Origin: Bacteroidaceae bacterium
Lineage (GTDB): Bacteria > Bacteroidota > Bacteroidia > Bacteroidales > Barnesiellaceae_A
Direction of reading: 5' to 3'
Assembly: GCA_017532725.1 (NCBI GenBank)
Contig: JAFXIZ010000016.1
Span: 1-43,316 of the forward strand
DNA length: 43,316 nt
Shown: positions 26,959 to 35,639 of the stretch, one piece after another
How the letters are laid out: each line of letters begins with the position of its first letter
Position numbering within the stretch: position 1 is the stretch's first letter
Made by a program: the position numbers and the translations under genes
Notes under the pieces: model-generated
Database searches by the model: none
Told to the model about the DNA's origin: nothing
The model's input: the letters and a program-made list of their open reading frames with translations, nothing else

Positions 26959-27872
26959 TCCATTGTTCCTTTCTCGGCAATGCGCAACTTGGCACTGCGC
27001 GCTCGTGGATTGCGCTCAACTTCCTCTTCGGTAGGCACGATAACCTTGTTGTTTACTGCCCGTAGTGGTGTCTGTACTCGACCGAAAAAGTCTTTCTCAA
27101 CAGTACCCTCTACATTGCCGGTTTTGATAAAGTTCTTTACTATGCGATCTTCAAGCGAATGGTAGGTTATAACGACCAATCGACCTCCGGGTTTAAGCAA
27201 CTCTACGGCTTGGCGCAACATAGCACGCAGGCTATCCATTTCGTTGTTTACCTCGATGCGCAAGGCTTGGAATAGTTGTGCCAACTCTTTTTTCTCTTGC
27301 TTGCGATTGATAAAGGGTGATACCAACTCCAACAACTCTCCTGTTGTGCGAATTGTACCTTTTGAGCGTGCCGATACAATGGCTGCTGCAATGCGACGGG
27401 CGTTGCGCAACTCGCCATACAACGAGAATAGTTGTGCCAACCTCTCCTCGCTGTAGCCGGCCAATATCTCGGCTGCAGTGAGGCTTGCCTGCTTGTTCAT
27501 TCGCATATCGAGTGGGGCATCGAAACGAAACGAAAAGCCACGTTCTTCATCATCGAAGTGATGAAACGATACGCCCAAGTCGGCCAAGATGCCATCTACG
27601 GCTTCAACACCGTGGTAATGCATAAAATTCTTCAAATATTTGAAGTTGCTGTACACAAACGTGAATCGTTCATCTTCGATAATGTTGCGTTGCGCATCCT
27701 CGTCTTGATCAAACGAATATAGGTGTCCGGTTTCTCCCAAGTGTTGCAGTATTCCTCGCGAGTGTCCACCTCCACCAAAGGTCACGTCGATGTACTTGCC
27801 GTCGGGCTTTATTTCAAGCCCCGACATACACTCTTCAAATAGTGCAGGTATATGATATACAGGTGTTTGCAT
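26955..27872 (-). CDS. rsmH: 16S rRNA (cytosine-1402-N4)-methyltransferase
   Basis: A 305-residue SAM-dependent methyltransferase (formerly MraW) that modifies C1402 in the ribosomal decoding centre. The SAM-binding loop is GGGGHS at 33-38, and the family segments ADLGVSFHHFDD and FQALRIEVNNE are present. It opens the dcw operon here. In most bacteria mraZ comes directly before it, but here the next gene upstream is the divergent WG-repeat gene, 154 bases away. Confidence 0.97.
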   Translation of the reverse strand: MQTPVYHIPALFEECMSGLEIKPDGKYIDVTFGGGGHSRGILQHLGETGHLYSFDQDEDAQRNIIEDERFTFVYSNFKYLKNFMHYHGVEAVDGILADLGVSFHHFDDEERGFSFRFDAPLDMRMNKQASLTAAEILAGYSEERLAQLFSLYGELRNARRIAAAIVSARSKGTIRTTGELLELVSPFINRKQEKKELAQLFQALRIEVNNEMDSLRAMLRQAVELLKPGGRLVVITYHSLEDRIVKNFIKTGNVEGTVEKDFFGRVQTPLRAVNNKVIVPTEEEVERNPRARSAKLRIAEKGTME

Positions 27873-27913
27873 AGAAGTTTGTCTTGATGTGCCTATAATT
27901 CGCTATTTTCGCG

Positions 27914-27921
27914 TAAAGTTA
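27914..27921 (-). promoter_or_regulatory. Probable -7 box of the dcw operon
   Basis: TAACTTTA on the minus strand differs from TAnnTTTG only at the last base and lies 42 bases before the rsmH start. It is the best candidate in the divergent gap; no good -33 element is visible, so regulation may need an activator. Confidence 0.4.
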
Positions 27922-27997
27922 GCAAAAAACATTCTATCGCTGTCTATGTAAAACTACTTTTTTTCGCCCTAAATCACATTTTTTATACGATAATTAT

Positions 27998-28005
27998 TAA
28001 CTTTG
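27998..28005 (+). promoter_or_regulatory. -7 box of the WG-repeat lipoprotein gene
   Basis: TAACTTTG matches TAnnTTTG exactly, 22 bases before the ATG at 28027. It covers the alternative in-frame TTG at 28003, ruling that start out. Confidence 0.6.
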
Positions 28006-28026
28006 TGCAATAAGCAATCAAACATT

Positions 28027-29118
28027 ATGAACAGCCGATTTTATCCCTTCATTTTGGGCATCTTTATTGCGCTTTTATGCGCCTGTGGAAATAATGAAAG
28101 TGCCTACCAACCCCAGACGGGTTATCTCTTGGTTTTTGCCGATGATAGTTGCCATTGCATTACCTATGGCGATGAGCCTGTTTTTTCGCAACAGTTTACC
28201 AATATATCGTTATATTACAGCGACTTGGCTGCTGCTCAAACCCCTGAGGGTTTGTGGGGCTTTGTCAATCGTAAGGGTGAGGTGTGTCTGCCTGCCGTTT
28301 ACGATAAAACCACTGTATTCAGCGAGGGGTTGGCGTGGGTGATGAAGCGTGGCAATATGCCGAGTGCTATTAATGATAGGGGTGATGTAAAGATTTCATT
28401 GCGAGATATTTGCAATGTTCGTGTGTATCACGAAGGACACGCTGCTTATTGTATGACGAAAAAGGGTGTGCATTTGTGGGGATTCCTTGATAAAAACGGA
28501 AATGAAAAGATAAAAGCACAGTATCGTGATGTAAGGGATTTCAGGCTGGGCTTATCGGCTGTACAAGATAACGCGACAGGTTTATGGGGGTATATCAATT
28601 TGAAAGGTGAGGTGGTAATTCCTTATCGATATCAAGAGGCGTATCCCTTCCACGATAACGGTATGGCTCTTGTCAAAGATGAAAAACAATATCGGCTTAT
28701 AAATCGTAAGGGCGATGAGATGCAGCAACTTGCTTTCGACAAGGCTATGCCCGATAATGAGTGGATAATGGTACGCTCCGAGCAGGGTTGGGGTTGGTGC
28801 AATGAAAAAGGAACTATAGCCATAGCAACACAGTTTGAGGAGGTGCGTCCCTTTGGTAATGCCGACCTTGCGCCTGTCAAGATAAGAGGAAAATGGGGGT
28901 ATGTCAATCGCAGTGGCAAGGTTGTGATAAAGCGACAATTTACCGAGGCGTACCCTTTTGTAGATGGTTGTGCAGCCGTTAAGACGGGTACTGTATGGGG
29001 CTTTATCAACGATAAGGGTACGTTTGTTGTCAATCCTCAATATGAGTTTATGTCCCAAGATTATTTATACCAATCATTGGGTTACGGCAGTTCGTTCTCG
29101 ACCCTGCAAATAGAGTAG
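28027..29118 (+). CDS. WG-repeat lipoprotein
   Basis: A 363-residue protein with a lipoprotein signal peptide: hydrophobic residues 7-18 then LCAC, with Cys20 as the likely lipidated residue. The rest is a run of about seven WG repeats, each of about 45-50 residues with the core G-x-W-G-(F/Y)-(I/V/L)-(N/D)-x-x-G followed by a Y/F-containing strand and an (A/P)-V strand. Clear cores are GLWGFVNRKG, LWGFLDKNG, GLWGYINLKG, WGWCNEKG, WGYVNRSG and WGFINDKG. WG repeats fold as beta structures of unknown partner. It is transcribed alone, away from the dcw operon, and converges on dusB with 16 bases between stops. No function can be assigned. Confidence 0.88.
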   Translation: MNSRFYPFILGIFIALLCACGNNESAYQPQTGYLLVFADDSCHCITYGDEPVFSQQFTNISLYYSDLAAAQTPEGLWGFVNRKGEVCLPAVYDKTTVFSEGLAWVMKRGNMPSAINDRGDVKISLRDICNVRVYHEGHAAYCMTKKGVHLWGFLDKNGNEKIKAQYRDVRDFRLGLSAVQDNATGLWGYINLKGEVVIPYRYQEAYPFHDNGMALVKDEKQYRLINRKGDEMQQLAFDKAMPDNEWIMVRSEQGWGWCNEKGTIAIATQFEEVRPFGNADLAPVKIRGKWGYVNRSGKVVIKRQFTEAYPFVDGCAAVKTGTVWGFINDKGTFVVNPQYEFMSQDYLYQSLGYGSSFSTLQIE

Positions 29119-29134
29119 TTAAGCAGCGATTTTA

Positions 29135-30127
29135 TTATTGCAATTCACTCAATATCTCGGTTTCAACACGATGCAGTATTGCGAGCAACTCGGGCATTGT
29201 AGATGCCTGTAGCATTGCTATGCGCGTGTCACGAAAGTTGGGTATCCCCTTGAACAGTGGTGTTGCGGCAAGGTGGCGACGTATGTGGGTGATGCCACGA
29301 CGCTCGTCGAGGCGTGCCACGCTCTCTTGTAGTTGGCGACGTATAACAGCCATTCGCTCGGCAACGGTCATTGTGGGCAGTTCCTCGCCGGTGTGCAGGT
29401 AGTGTTTTATCTCCTTGAATATCCAAGGCGCACCTATCGAGCCACGTCCTACCATAATGGCATCTACGCCGTAACGGTCGAAGCACTCCTTGGCGCGTTG
29501 TGGTGTAGTGATGTCGCCGTTACCTATTATAGGAATGTGCATTCGGGGGTTGTTCTTTACCTCGCCTATCAAGGTCCAATCGGCCTCGCCGGTGTACATC
29601 TGACTGCGTGTGCGGCCGTGTATGGCAAGAGCGGCGATGCCACAATCTTGCAGTTGCTCGGCAAGTCCTACGATTATCTTTGATTCGCAATCCCAGCCCA
29701 GTCGGGTCTTTACCGTTACGGGTGTCTTTACGGCATTGACGACGGCGCGTGTTATCTCGAGCATCTTGGGTACATCGCGCAACATACCGGCTCCGGCTCC
29801 TTTGCCGGCAACTTTCTTAACCGGACAGCCAAAGTTTATATCTATTATATCGGGGCGAGCCTCCTCGCATAGTCGGGCTGCTTCTACCATCGACTCTATG
29901 TAGCGACCGTATATTTGTATCACAACGGGGCGTTCCTCATCGCAGATGTGCAACTTGCGTCGGGTGGCTTCTATGCTGCGTACCAAGGCATCGGCGCTGA
30001 CAAACTCGGTATATACCATATCGGCGCCAAACTCCTTACATAGCAGGCGAAATGATGTGTCGGTGACATCTTCCATTGGTGCCAATAGCACCGGTTGTAA
30101 TCCCAAATCTACGTTTCCTATCTTCAT
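29135..30127 (-). CDS. dusB: tRNA-dihydrouridine synthase (DusB family)
   Basis: A 330-residue FMN enzyme that reduces uridines in the tRNA D-loop to dihydrouridine. The TIM-barrel start has APMEDVTD at 16-23; the active-site segment NFGCPVKKVAGKGAG at 98-112 carries the catalytic Cys101 and the phosphate-binding lysines; HGRTR follows. I chose the ATG at 30127 (MKIGNVDLG), which is 14 bases after the upstream peptidase stop. A further in-frame start at 30169 would add 14 non-conserved residues and overlap that gene. It is probably co-transcribed with the M16 gene. Confidence 0.94.
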   Translation of the reverse strand: MKIGNVDLGLQPVLLAPMEDVTDTSFRLLCKEFGADMVYTEFVSADALVRSIEATRRKLHICDEERPVVIQIYGRYIESMVEAARLCEEARPDIIDINFGCPVKKVAGKGAGAGMLRDVPKMLEITRAVVNAVKTPVTVKTRLGWDCESKIIVGLAEQLQDCGIAALAIHGRTRSQMYTGEADWTLIGEVKNNPRMHIPIIGNGDITTPQRAKECFDRYGVDAIMVGRGSIGAPWIFKEIKHYLHTGEELPTMTVAERMAVIRRQLQESVARLDERRGITHIRRHLAATPLFKGIPNFRDTRIAMLQASTMPELLAILHRVETEILSELQ

Positions 30128-30141
30128 ATTACGATTTGTTT

Positions 30142-31368
30142 TCAAGGTTGGAATACCAATAACGACCAATTATCGGCATCGAGCATCTCTTCGGCTACTT
30201 GTTGCATCATATCGACCGAAATGGCTTCTATGCGACGGGTTTGTTCTTCGGCCGATAGTATCGAGCCGTGGCGCAGATATGCCTTGCCTAATGCAAGAGA
30301 CAAGCCTTCGTTGTTGTCCTCGGCCACCATAAGTTGACCTAAATATTGCTTTTGGGCAGCGGCTAATCGCGACGGTGTGAAGTAGTCCTTACGCAAGGTG
30401 TCGAATACACTGCGAATGCGTTGCAAGCACTTATCGACATAGCGTACATCGGTGCCAAAGTAGAGCGAGAAGACGCCCGTATCGGTATAGTTGGTAATCG
30501 ACGACTCTACTGTATATACATAACCTCGCTGTTCGCGCAGAGCCACGTTGAGCAGACTGTTAAGGCCGGGGCCTCCCAATATGTTGTTCATCAGCAGCAT
30601 AGGAAGCCGGCGTTTGTCATAGAGGTCGTAAGTGCGCCGTCCCCACACAACGTGTGCTTGGTGAGTGTCGCACGATATGCGCTCGGCAAATCGGGGCTGG
30701 GTTGTGGGGGCTTCGCGTTGTTGAATGTTTTCGCTATCGACAAGTGCCGAGAAGTAACGTTCGGCAAGTTTCATTACGCGCTCCGAGGGCATATTGCTCA
30801 ACGAGAAGAATACCATTTGTCGGGTGGTGTAGTGTCGCGATACAAATTTGCGAGCCTTCTCGGGTGTTATGGCGGCAAGATCGGCCGGTGTGCCCAATAT
30901 GTTGTGACCTAAAGCGTGATTGGCAAAGAGTCTGTTTTCAAACTCATCGTATATCAGTTCCGAGGGAGTGTCGCGATACATCTCTATCTCTTCGATAACC
31001 ACTTCGCGCTCCTTGTCAAATTCATTCTCGGGGAATGATGCATTGGCTACCAAGTCGCCCAATAGTTCCATTGCTCGTGCTTGGTAGGCCGATGGAAAGA
31101 TGCTGTAAATTACCGTTTCCTCTTTCGATGTATAGGCATTCAATTCGCCTCCGACCACCTCCATTCGATTGCGTATGTGGTAGGCCTTGCGATGTGATGT
31201 GCCTTTGAAAATGGTGTGTTCTACCAAGTGTGCCAAGCCGTACTCATCGGCACGCTCGTCGCGTGTGCCGGCATTGACTATAAAGCCACAATACGACACA
31301 TTGCCTGTGTGGGGGATGTGTATTATGCGCAGGCCGTTGGGTAATGTATGTACTTGATAAGTATTCAT
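30142..31368 (-). CDS. M16 family zinc peptidase (processing-peptidase-like)
   Basis: A 408-residue peptidase of the pitrilysin/M16 family. The inverted zinc motif HLVEH is at 47-51 (His47, Glu50 catalytic, His51) and the third ligand is a Glu near 127 in the VIEEIEMY segment. The second, inactive half has the usual arginine/tyrosine motif region (REQRGYVYTVE). There is no signal peptide, so it is likely cytoplasmic. The start is taken as the ATG at 31368 (MNTYQVHTLPNG), just after the -7 box at 31389-31396; the frame extends to 31428, across that promoter. Substrates are unknown. Confidence 0.93.
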   Translation of the reverse strand: MNTYQVHTLPNGLRIIHIPHTGNVSYCGFIVNAGTRDERADEYGLAHLVEHTIFKGTSHRKAYHIRNRMEVVGGELNAYTSKEETVIYSIFPSAYQARAMELLGDLVANASFPENEFDKEREVVIEEIEMYRDTPSELIYDEFENRLFANHALGHNILGTPADLAAITPEKARKFVSRHYTTRQMVFFSLSNMPSERVMKLAERYFSALVDSENIQQREAPTTQPRFAERISCDTHQAHVVWGRRTYDLYDKRRLPMLLMNNILGGPGLNSLLNVALREQRGYVYTVESSITNYTDTGVFSLYFGTDVRYVDKCLQRIRSVFDTLRKDYFTPSRLAAAQKQYLGQLMVAEDNNEGLSLALGKAYLRHGSILSAEEQTRRIEAISVDMMQQVAEEMLDADNWSLLVFQP

Positions 31369-31388
31369 TCTCTTGCAATAAAGGCGTG

Positions 31389-31419
31389 CAAAATTACAAA
31401 ATATTGCAAGACGTTCCAA
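31389..31419 (-). promoter_or_regulatory. Promoter of the M16 peptidase-dusB pair
   Basis: On the minus strand TTG (31419-31417) and TAATTTTG (31396-31389) are 20 bases apart, a complete Bacteroidetes -33/-7 pair, 20 bases before the start codon. Confidence 0.7.
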
Positions 31420-31502
31420 TAACCCCAATGATATATTTAAGATGTATTATAATGTGCTTGTGCTGTGGCTGCTGTAGTGCTTGGGTTGTAGGTATAATAC
31501 GA

Positions 31503-31536
31503 CAAGAGGCTGTGTCGTTTCTGACACAGCCCCTTG
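31503..31536 (-). terminator. Terminator after the POT transporter gene
   Basis: A 14-bp stem with one mismatch (31503-31516 with 31523-31536; core GGCTGTGTC/GACACAGCC) has a 6-base loop and lies about 26 bases after the transporter's stop. The T-tail is poor, so strength is uncertain. Confidence 0.6.
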
Positions 31537-31562
31537 AGGTAGTATTAAATAAGATTTATCTC

Positions 31563-33197
31563 TTATTGAGTGATTCTTTCGAGCCACTTGAGCATACCCA
31601 ACATTACAGCCATCGAGATGAGGCAGAAGCCGGCAAATACAGCCCAGCACATCCATTGTTGGGGGAATGTATTGAGCATTGTAACACCAAGGGCGATGAA
31701 GAGGTTACCGATAGCGGTAGCCGACAACCACAAACCTTGGCATATACCTTGCAAGTGCTTGGGAGCAATCTTCGACACGAACGACAAACCGAGGGGTGAA
31801 ATGAACAACTCGGCTACGGTGAGGAAGAAGTAAGTGAGAATGAGCACTGCAGGGCTCGATTTCATTGCAATCTTGGCAGCATCGGTCAGGCTCTTGAACT
31901 CTTCGCCCGAGGGATAACCTTGTACCATAGCAACGATGGTGAGGAAGATGTAAGCGCAAGCAGCGATGAACATACCGATAGCAATCTTACGAGGAGTAGA
32001 AATCTCTTTGTTCTTCTTGGCAAGACTACCAAATATCCACATAATAATGGGTGTCAACACGATTACAAAGAAGGGGTTGATACATTGCCAAATCTCGGGT
32101 GCGATAGAGTCGGTAGCAACGAAGTCGCGAGCGAATACCGAGAGTGATTGACCATTTTGGTGGAATGAGAACCAGAAGAATACGGCAACACCAAGTACGG
32201 CATAGAGAGCCATAAGACGTTGTTTAACCTCTTTAGCGTCGGCTGCTTTCTCTTCGGCCGATACTTCAACGGCTTTTTTCTCTTTCTTAACGGGTGTGGG
32301 CAATGATTTCATCACAAGCATAAAGATTGTGAGAGAGATAAGCATTGCTGCTACCGATGCGATGAATGAGAGGTGTACACCTGTGTTGAATGTTTCGAGG
32401 TAGTTGGCGCAGAATGTAGCATCTACGGCACCTGTGTGACCAACGTTAGCGGCAAGTGTGTTGAGGTTTTCCATATCGGTAGCCGACATATTGCCTGCAT
32501 TGTCGTTGTACATATGGCACAAACGAGGTAGGTCGGAGTTGTAGAGCAAACCCTTGGTCTTCAACCAGAACTCTCTCAACAAAGGAGCAACGAAGGGCGC
32601 GATAACACCACCGATGTTGATGAATACGTAGAAGATTTGGAAACCACTGTCGCGTTTCGATTTAGCCAAAGCCAATGCTTCGGGGCCTTTCTTGGCTGCT
32701 TCAGCCTCGAAGTTGTCGTACATTTGACCTACGATGGCTTGCAAGTTACCTTTGAAAAGACCGTTACCAAATGCTATGATGAGCAGGGCTACACAAGTAA
32801 ATACGAGTACCCAAGATACACCACCTGTATTCTCGGCGAATACGGGGATAGACAAGAGTATGTAACCGATGGCCATACATAACAAACCTGAAATGATAGT
32901 GCCTTTGTATTTTTGAGTCTTATCGGCAATCATACCACCGGGGAGGCTCAATACATAAATCAAGAAATAGAATACTGCGTAAATCCAGCCGGCTGCGTCG
33001 TCGCTGATACCGAATTTAGAACAGAGGAAGAGTAGCAACACAGCGTTCATAATGTAGTATCCGAAACGCTCGCCCATATTGGCAAGTGCTGCCGAAATAA
33101 GGCCTTTGGGGTGTTCCTTGCGTGCTTTGATGACATAGAATACCAAGAAAGGTATTACCACTACCAACACGGCAAACAAAATTAAAGATTGTGACAT
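31563..33197 (-). CDS. POT/PTR family proton-coupled peptide transporter
   Basis: A 544-residue membrane transporter of the major facilitator superfamily that imports di- and tripeptides with protons. The POT signature MGERFGYYIMNAVL (about 42-55) carries the proton-coupling glutamate/arginine pair. About 12-14 hydrophobic segments are visible, with a charged cytoplasmic loop (VKKEKKAVEVSAEEKAADAK, about 298-317) between the halves. A long polar loop (about 215-260) is larger than in the shortest homologues. It is a single-gene unit with its own promoter (33254-33261) and terminator. Confidence 0.94.
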   Translation of the reverse strand: MSQSLILFAVLVVVIPFLVFYVIKARKEHPKGLISAALANMGERFGYYIMNAVLLLFLCSKFGISDDAAGWIYAVFYFLIYVLSLPGGMIADKTQKYKGTIISGLLCMAIGYILLSIPVFAENTGGVSWVLVFTCVALLIIAFGNGLFKGNLQAIVGQMYDNFEAEAAKKGPEALALAKSKRDSGFQIFYVFINIGGVIAPFVAPLLREFWLKTKGLLYNSDLPRLCHMYNDNAGNMSATDMENLNTLAANVGHTGAVDATFCANYLETFNTGVHLSFIASVAAMLISLTIFMLVMKSLPTPVKKEKKAVEVSAEEKAADAKEVKQRLMALYAVLGVAVFFWFSFHQNGQSLSVFARDFVATDSIAPEIWQCINPFFVIVLTPIIMWIFGSLAKKNKEISTPRKIAIGMFIAACAYIFLTIVAMVQGYPSGEEFKSLTDAAKIAMKSSPAVLILTYFFLTVAELFISPLGLSFVSKIAPKHLQGICQGLWLSATAIGNLFIALGVTMLNTFPQQWMCWAVFAGFCLISMAVMLGMLKWLERITQ

Positions 33198-33250
33198 AAG
33201 TGTTTTTTTTAGATTAAGTAAATATTTGATTTAGTTTGTATTTCTATCGG

Positions 33251-33294
33251 GCGCAAAGATATAGGCTTTATGTGGTTTTTCCTATTTTTTGCGC
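33251..33294. repeat. Inverted repeat between der and the POT promoter
   Basis: GCGCAAA (33251-33257) pairs with TTTGCGC (33288-33294), and TAGG (33262-33265) with CCTA (33281-33284), giving a stem with an internal loop. It ends exactly at the der stop codon and covers the transporter's -7 box, so it may be the der terminator, an operator, or both. Confidence 0.5.
33254..33261 (-). promoter_or_regulatory. -7 box of the POT transporter gene
   Basis: TATCTTTG on the minus strand matches TAnnTTTG, 57 bases before the ATG. It sits inside one arm of an inverted repeat; the -33 element is not recognisable. Confidence 0.6.
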
Positions 33295-34608
33295 TTATTT
33301 CTCTCTCATAAAAATGTTAATAGGTGTTCCTGTGTAGCACCAATTTTCGCGTATCTTGTTTTCAAGATAGCGTTTGTATGGCTCTTTAACCCATTGTGGC
33401 AGGTTGCAGAAGAATATAAACGAGGGTATTTGTGCCTCCTTGAGCATTGTGATGTATTTTATCTTTACATACTTGCCCTTTGTTGCTGGGGGTGGATATG
33501 CCTCGATTGCAGCCAGCATAACCTCGTTGAGTTTCGATGTGGGAACTAAACGTTTGCGATTCTTATACACCTCGGCGGCTGTTTCCAACACCTTGAAGAT
33601 GCGTTGCTTGGTGAGTGCCGATGTGTAGATGATGGGGAAGTCGGTAAAGGGCGCCAAACGCTCGCGTATGGCGTTTTCGAATGTCTTGATGGCGGCATTT
33701 GACTTGTCTTCCACAAGGTCCCATTTGTTGACGCACACGACGATACCCTTACGGTTCTTCTGTATGAGCGAGAAGATGTTGAGGTCTTGACCTTCGATAC
33801 CTCTTGTGGCATCAATCATCAATATACACACGTCGGAGTTTTCGATGGCGCGTATCGAGCGTATTACCGAGTAGTATTCGAGGTCTTCGGTTACTTTGCC
33901 TTTCTTGCGAATACCGGCTGTATCGACCAAGTAGAAGTCGAAACCAAACTTATTGTATCGTGTGTATATCGAGTCGCGTGTTGTGCCGGCTATGTTGGTA
34001 ACGATGTTGCGTTCCTCGCCGATAAAGGCATTGATGATAGATGATTTTCCGGCATTGGGGCGACCTACGACGGCAAATCGGGGTATCTCTACCTCTATCT
34101 CTTCTTCGTACTCTTTTGAGAACTTGCTTACAATCTCGTCGAGCAACTCGCCTGTGCCACTGCCACTGATGGCCGAAACGCAGTAGGGGTCGCCCAAACC
34201 AAAGGCGTAAAACTCTGCCGAGTTGTATATCCACTGATTGGAGTCGGCCTTGTTGGCAACGAGTATAATGGGCTTCTTGGCGCGTCGCAGGATGGATGCA
34301 ACGTGGTCGTCGAGGTCGGTTGCACCGTTGATGGCATCTACTACGAATAATATGACGTCGGCCTCATCGATGGCGATAGATACTTGTTTGTTTATTTCCT
34401 CTTCAAAAATATCTTCCGAGTTGACTACCCAACCTCCGGTGTCGATTATTGAAAATTCGCGACCTCCCCATTCTACCTTGCCGTATTGACGGTCGCGAGT
34501 AGTGCCTGCCGTTTCGTTGACAATGGCTTGGCGCGACTGTGTGAGTCGATTGAAGAGTGTCGATTTACCCACATTGGGGCGTCCTACGATGGCTACTATG
34601 TTTCCCAT
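33295..34608 (-). CDS. der: Ribosome assembly GTPase Der
   Basis: A 437-residue protein with two tandem GTPase domains and a C-terminal KH-like domain, the hallmark of Der (EngA), which helps build the 50S subunit. P-loops are GRPNVGKST at 9-17 and GRPNAGKSS at 182-190; DTGG and DTAG switch motifs and NKAD/NKWD specificity motifs are present. It follows era by 26 bases and is presumably co-transcribed from the era promoter. Confidence 0.97.
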   Translation of the reverse strand: MGNIVAIVGRPNVGKSTLFNRLTQSRQAIVNETAGTTRDRQYGKVEWGGREFSIIDTGGWVVNSEDIFEEEINKQVSIAIDEADVILFVVDAINGATDLDDHVASILRRAKKPIILVANKADSNQWIYNSAEFYAFGLGDPYCVSAISGSGTGELLDEIVSKFSKEYEEEIEVEIPRFAVVGRPNAGKSSIINAFIGEERNIVTNIAGTTRDSIYTRYNKFGFDFYLVDTAGIRKKGKVTEDLEYYSVIRSIRAIENSDVCILMIDATRGIEGQDLNIFSLIQKNRKGIVVCVNKWDLVEDKSNAAIKTFENAIRERLAPFTDFPIIYTSALTKQRIFKVLETAAEVYKNRKRLVPTSKLNEVMLAAIEAYPPPATKGKYVKIKYITMLKEAQIPSFIFFCNLPQWVKEPYKRYLENKIRENWCYTGTPINIFMREK

Positions 34609-34634
34609 ATTTTGATATTATTTGGGTTGTTTAT

Positions 34635-35519
34635 TTAATCGTTTACATATCCAAAACTGCGCAATTTGTTCTCTCTGTTGCGCCAGTCTTTTTCTACCTT
34701 GACATATAGTTGCAGATATACCTGCTTGTCGAAAAACGCCTCAATATCCTTGCGTGCCAATGTGCCTACGCGCTTGAGGGCTGCACCTCCCTTGCCTATG
34801 ATGATACCCTTCTGCGAGTCGCGCTCGACATATATTACTGCCGATATCTCAATGCGCTTGTCGCTCTCCTTGAATAACTCTACGGCTACTTCGCAGGCGT
34901 AAGGTATCTCCTTGTCGTAGGTGAGTAGTATCTTTTCGCGTATTATCTCGTTGACAAAGAAACGTGCCGGCTTGTCGGTGAGGGCGTCTTTGTCGAAGAA
35001 GGGGGGCGAAGGGGGTAGTAATTCCTGTATGCGCTTGAGTAGGTTGTCGATGTTGAAACGCAACATTGCCGAGATGGGTATAATCTCGGCCTTGGGCAGC
35101 AGTTCGTGCCATTTATCGACCAAGGTCTCCAAGTCGGCTTGTCCCTTGAGCAGGTCTATCTTATTGATTATGACAATAACAGGGGTGTTACCTTGTGCTA
35201 CTCGATTGAGGAACTCGGCATTCTTGTCGGGTGTTTCTACCGTATCGGTAACGTATAGCAGTATGTCGGCATCGATAAGTGCCGATTGTGAAAAACCGAG
35301 CATCGACTCTTGCAACTTGTAGTTGGGCTTGAGTACACCGGGGGTGTCGGAATATACAATCTGCATATCATCGGTGTTGACAATGCCCATAATACGGTGG
35401 CGTGTAGTCTGCGCCTTGGATGTGATGATTGAGATGCGCTCGCCTACCAACGAGTTCATCAGTGTCGATTTGCCCACATTGGGGTTTCCTACGATATTTA
35501 CAAATCCCGATTTGTGCAT
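34635..35519 (-). CDS. era: GTPase Era
   Basis: A 294-residue GTPase that binds the 3' end of 16S rRNA and checks 30S maturation. The P-loop GNPNVGKST is at 11-19, with DTPGV and NKIDLL downstream. A C-terminal KH domain with IIIGKGGAALKRVG (about 239-252, GKGG at 242-245) binds RNA. It has its own promoter at 35537-35567 and precedes der. Confidence 0.97.
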   Translation of the reverse strand: MHKSGFVNIVGNPNVGKSTLMNSLVGERISIITSKAQTTRHRIMGIVNTDDMQIVYSDTPGVLKPNYKLQESMLGFSQSALIDADILLYVTDTVETPDKNAEFLNRVAQGNTPVIVIINKIDLLKGQADLETLVDKWHELLPKAEIIPISAMLRFNIDNLLKRIQELLPPSPPFFDKDALTDKPARFFVNEIIREKILLTYDKEIPYACEVAVELFKESDKRIEISAVIYVERDSQKGIIIGKGGAALKRVGTLARKDIEAFFDKQVYLQLYVKVEKDWRNRENKLRSFGYVND

Positions 35520-35536
35520 ATTATTCTATTTGGTTA

Positions 35537-35567
35537 CAAATATAGTAAAAAGTGCGAATAATGACAA
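35537..35567 (-). promoter_or_regulatory. Promoter of era-der
   Basis: On the minus strand TTG (35567-35565) and TATATTTG (35544-35537) are 20 bases apart. The box lies 18 bases before the era start codon, so the 5' leader should be very short. Confidence 0.75.
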
Positions 35568-35585
35568 TTTTAAGTGATATAAAAC

Positions 35586-35628
35586 AGCACAAAAGCGCAC
35601 TTCACTTGTGTGAGTGCGCTTTTGTGCT
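35586..35628 (-). terminator. Terminator after fabH
   Basis: A perfect 16-bp stem (35586-35601 with 35613-35628) with an 11-base loop is followed on the minus strand by GTTTTATAT. It separates fabH from era-der, which has its own promoter just beyond. Confidence 0.85.
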
Positions 35629-35639
35629 ATGTGTAGTTG

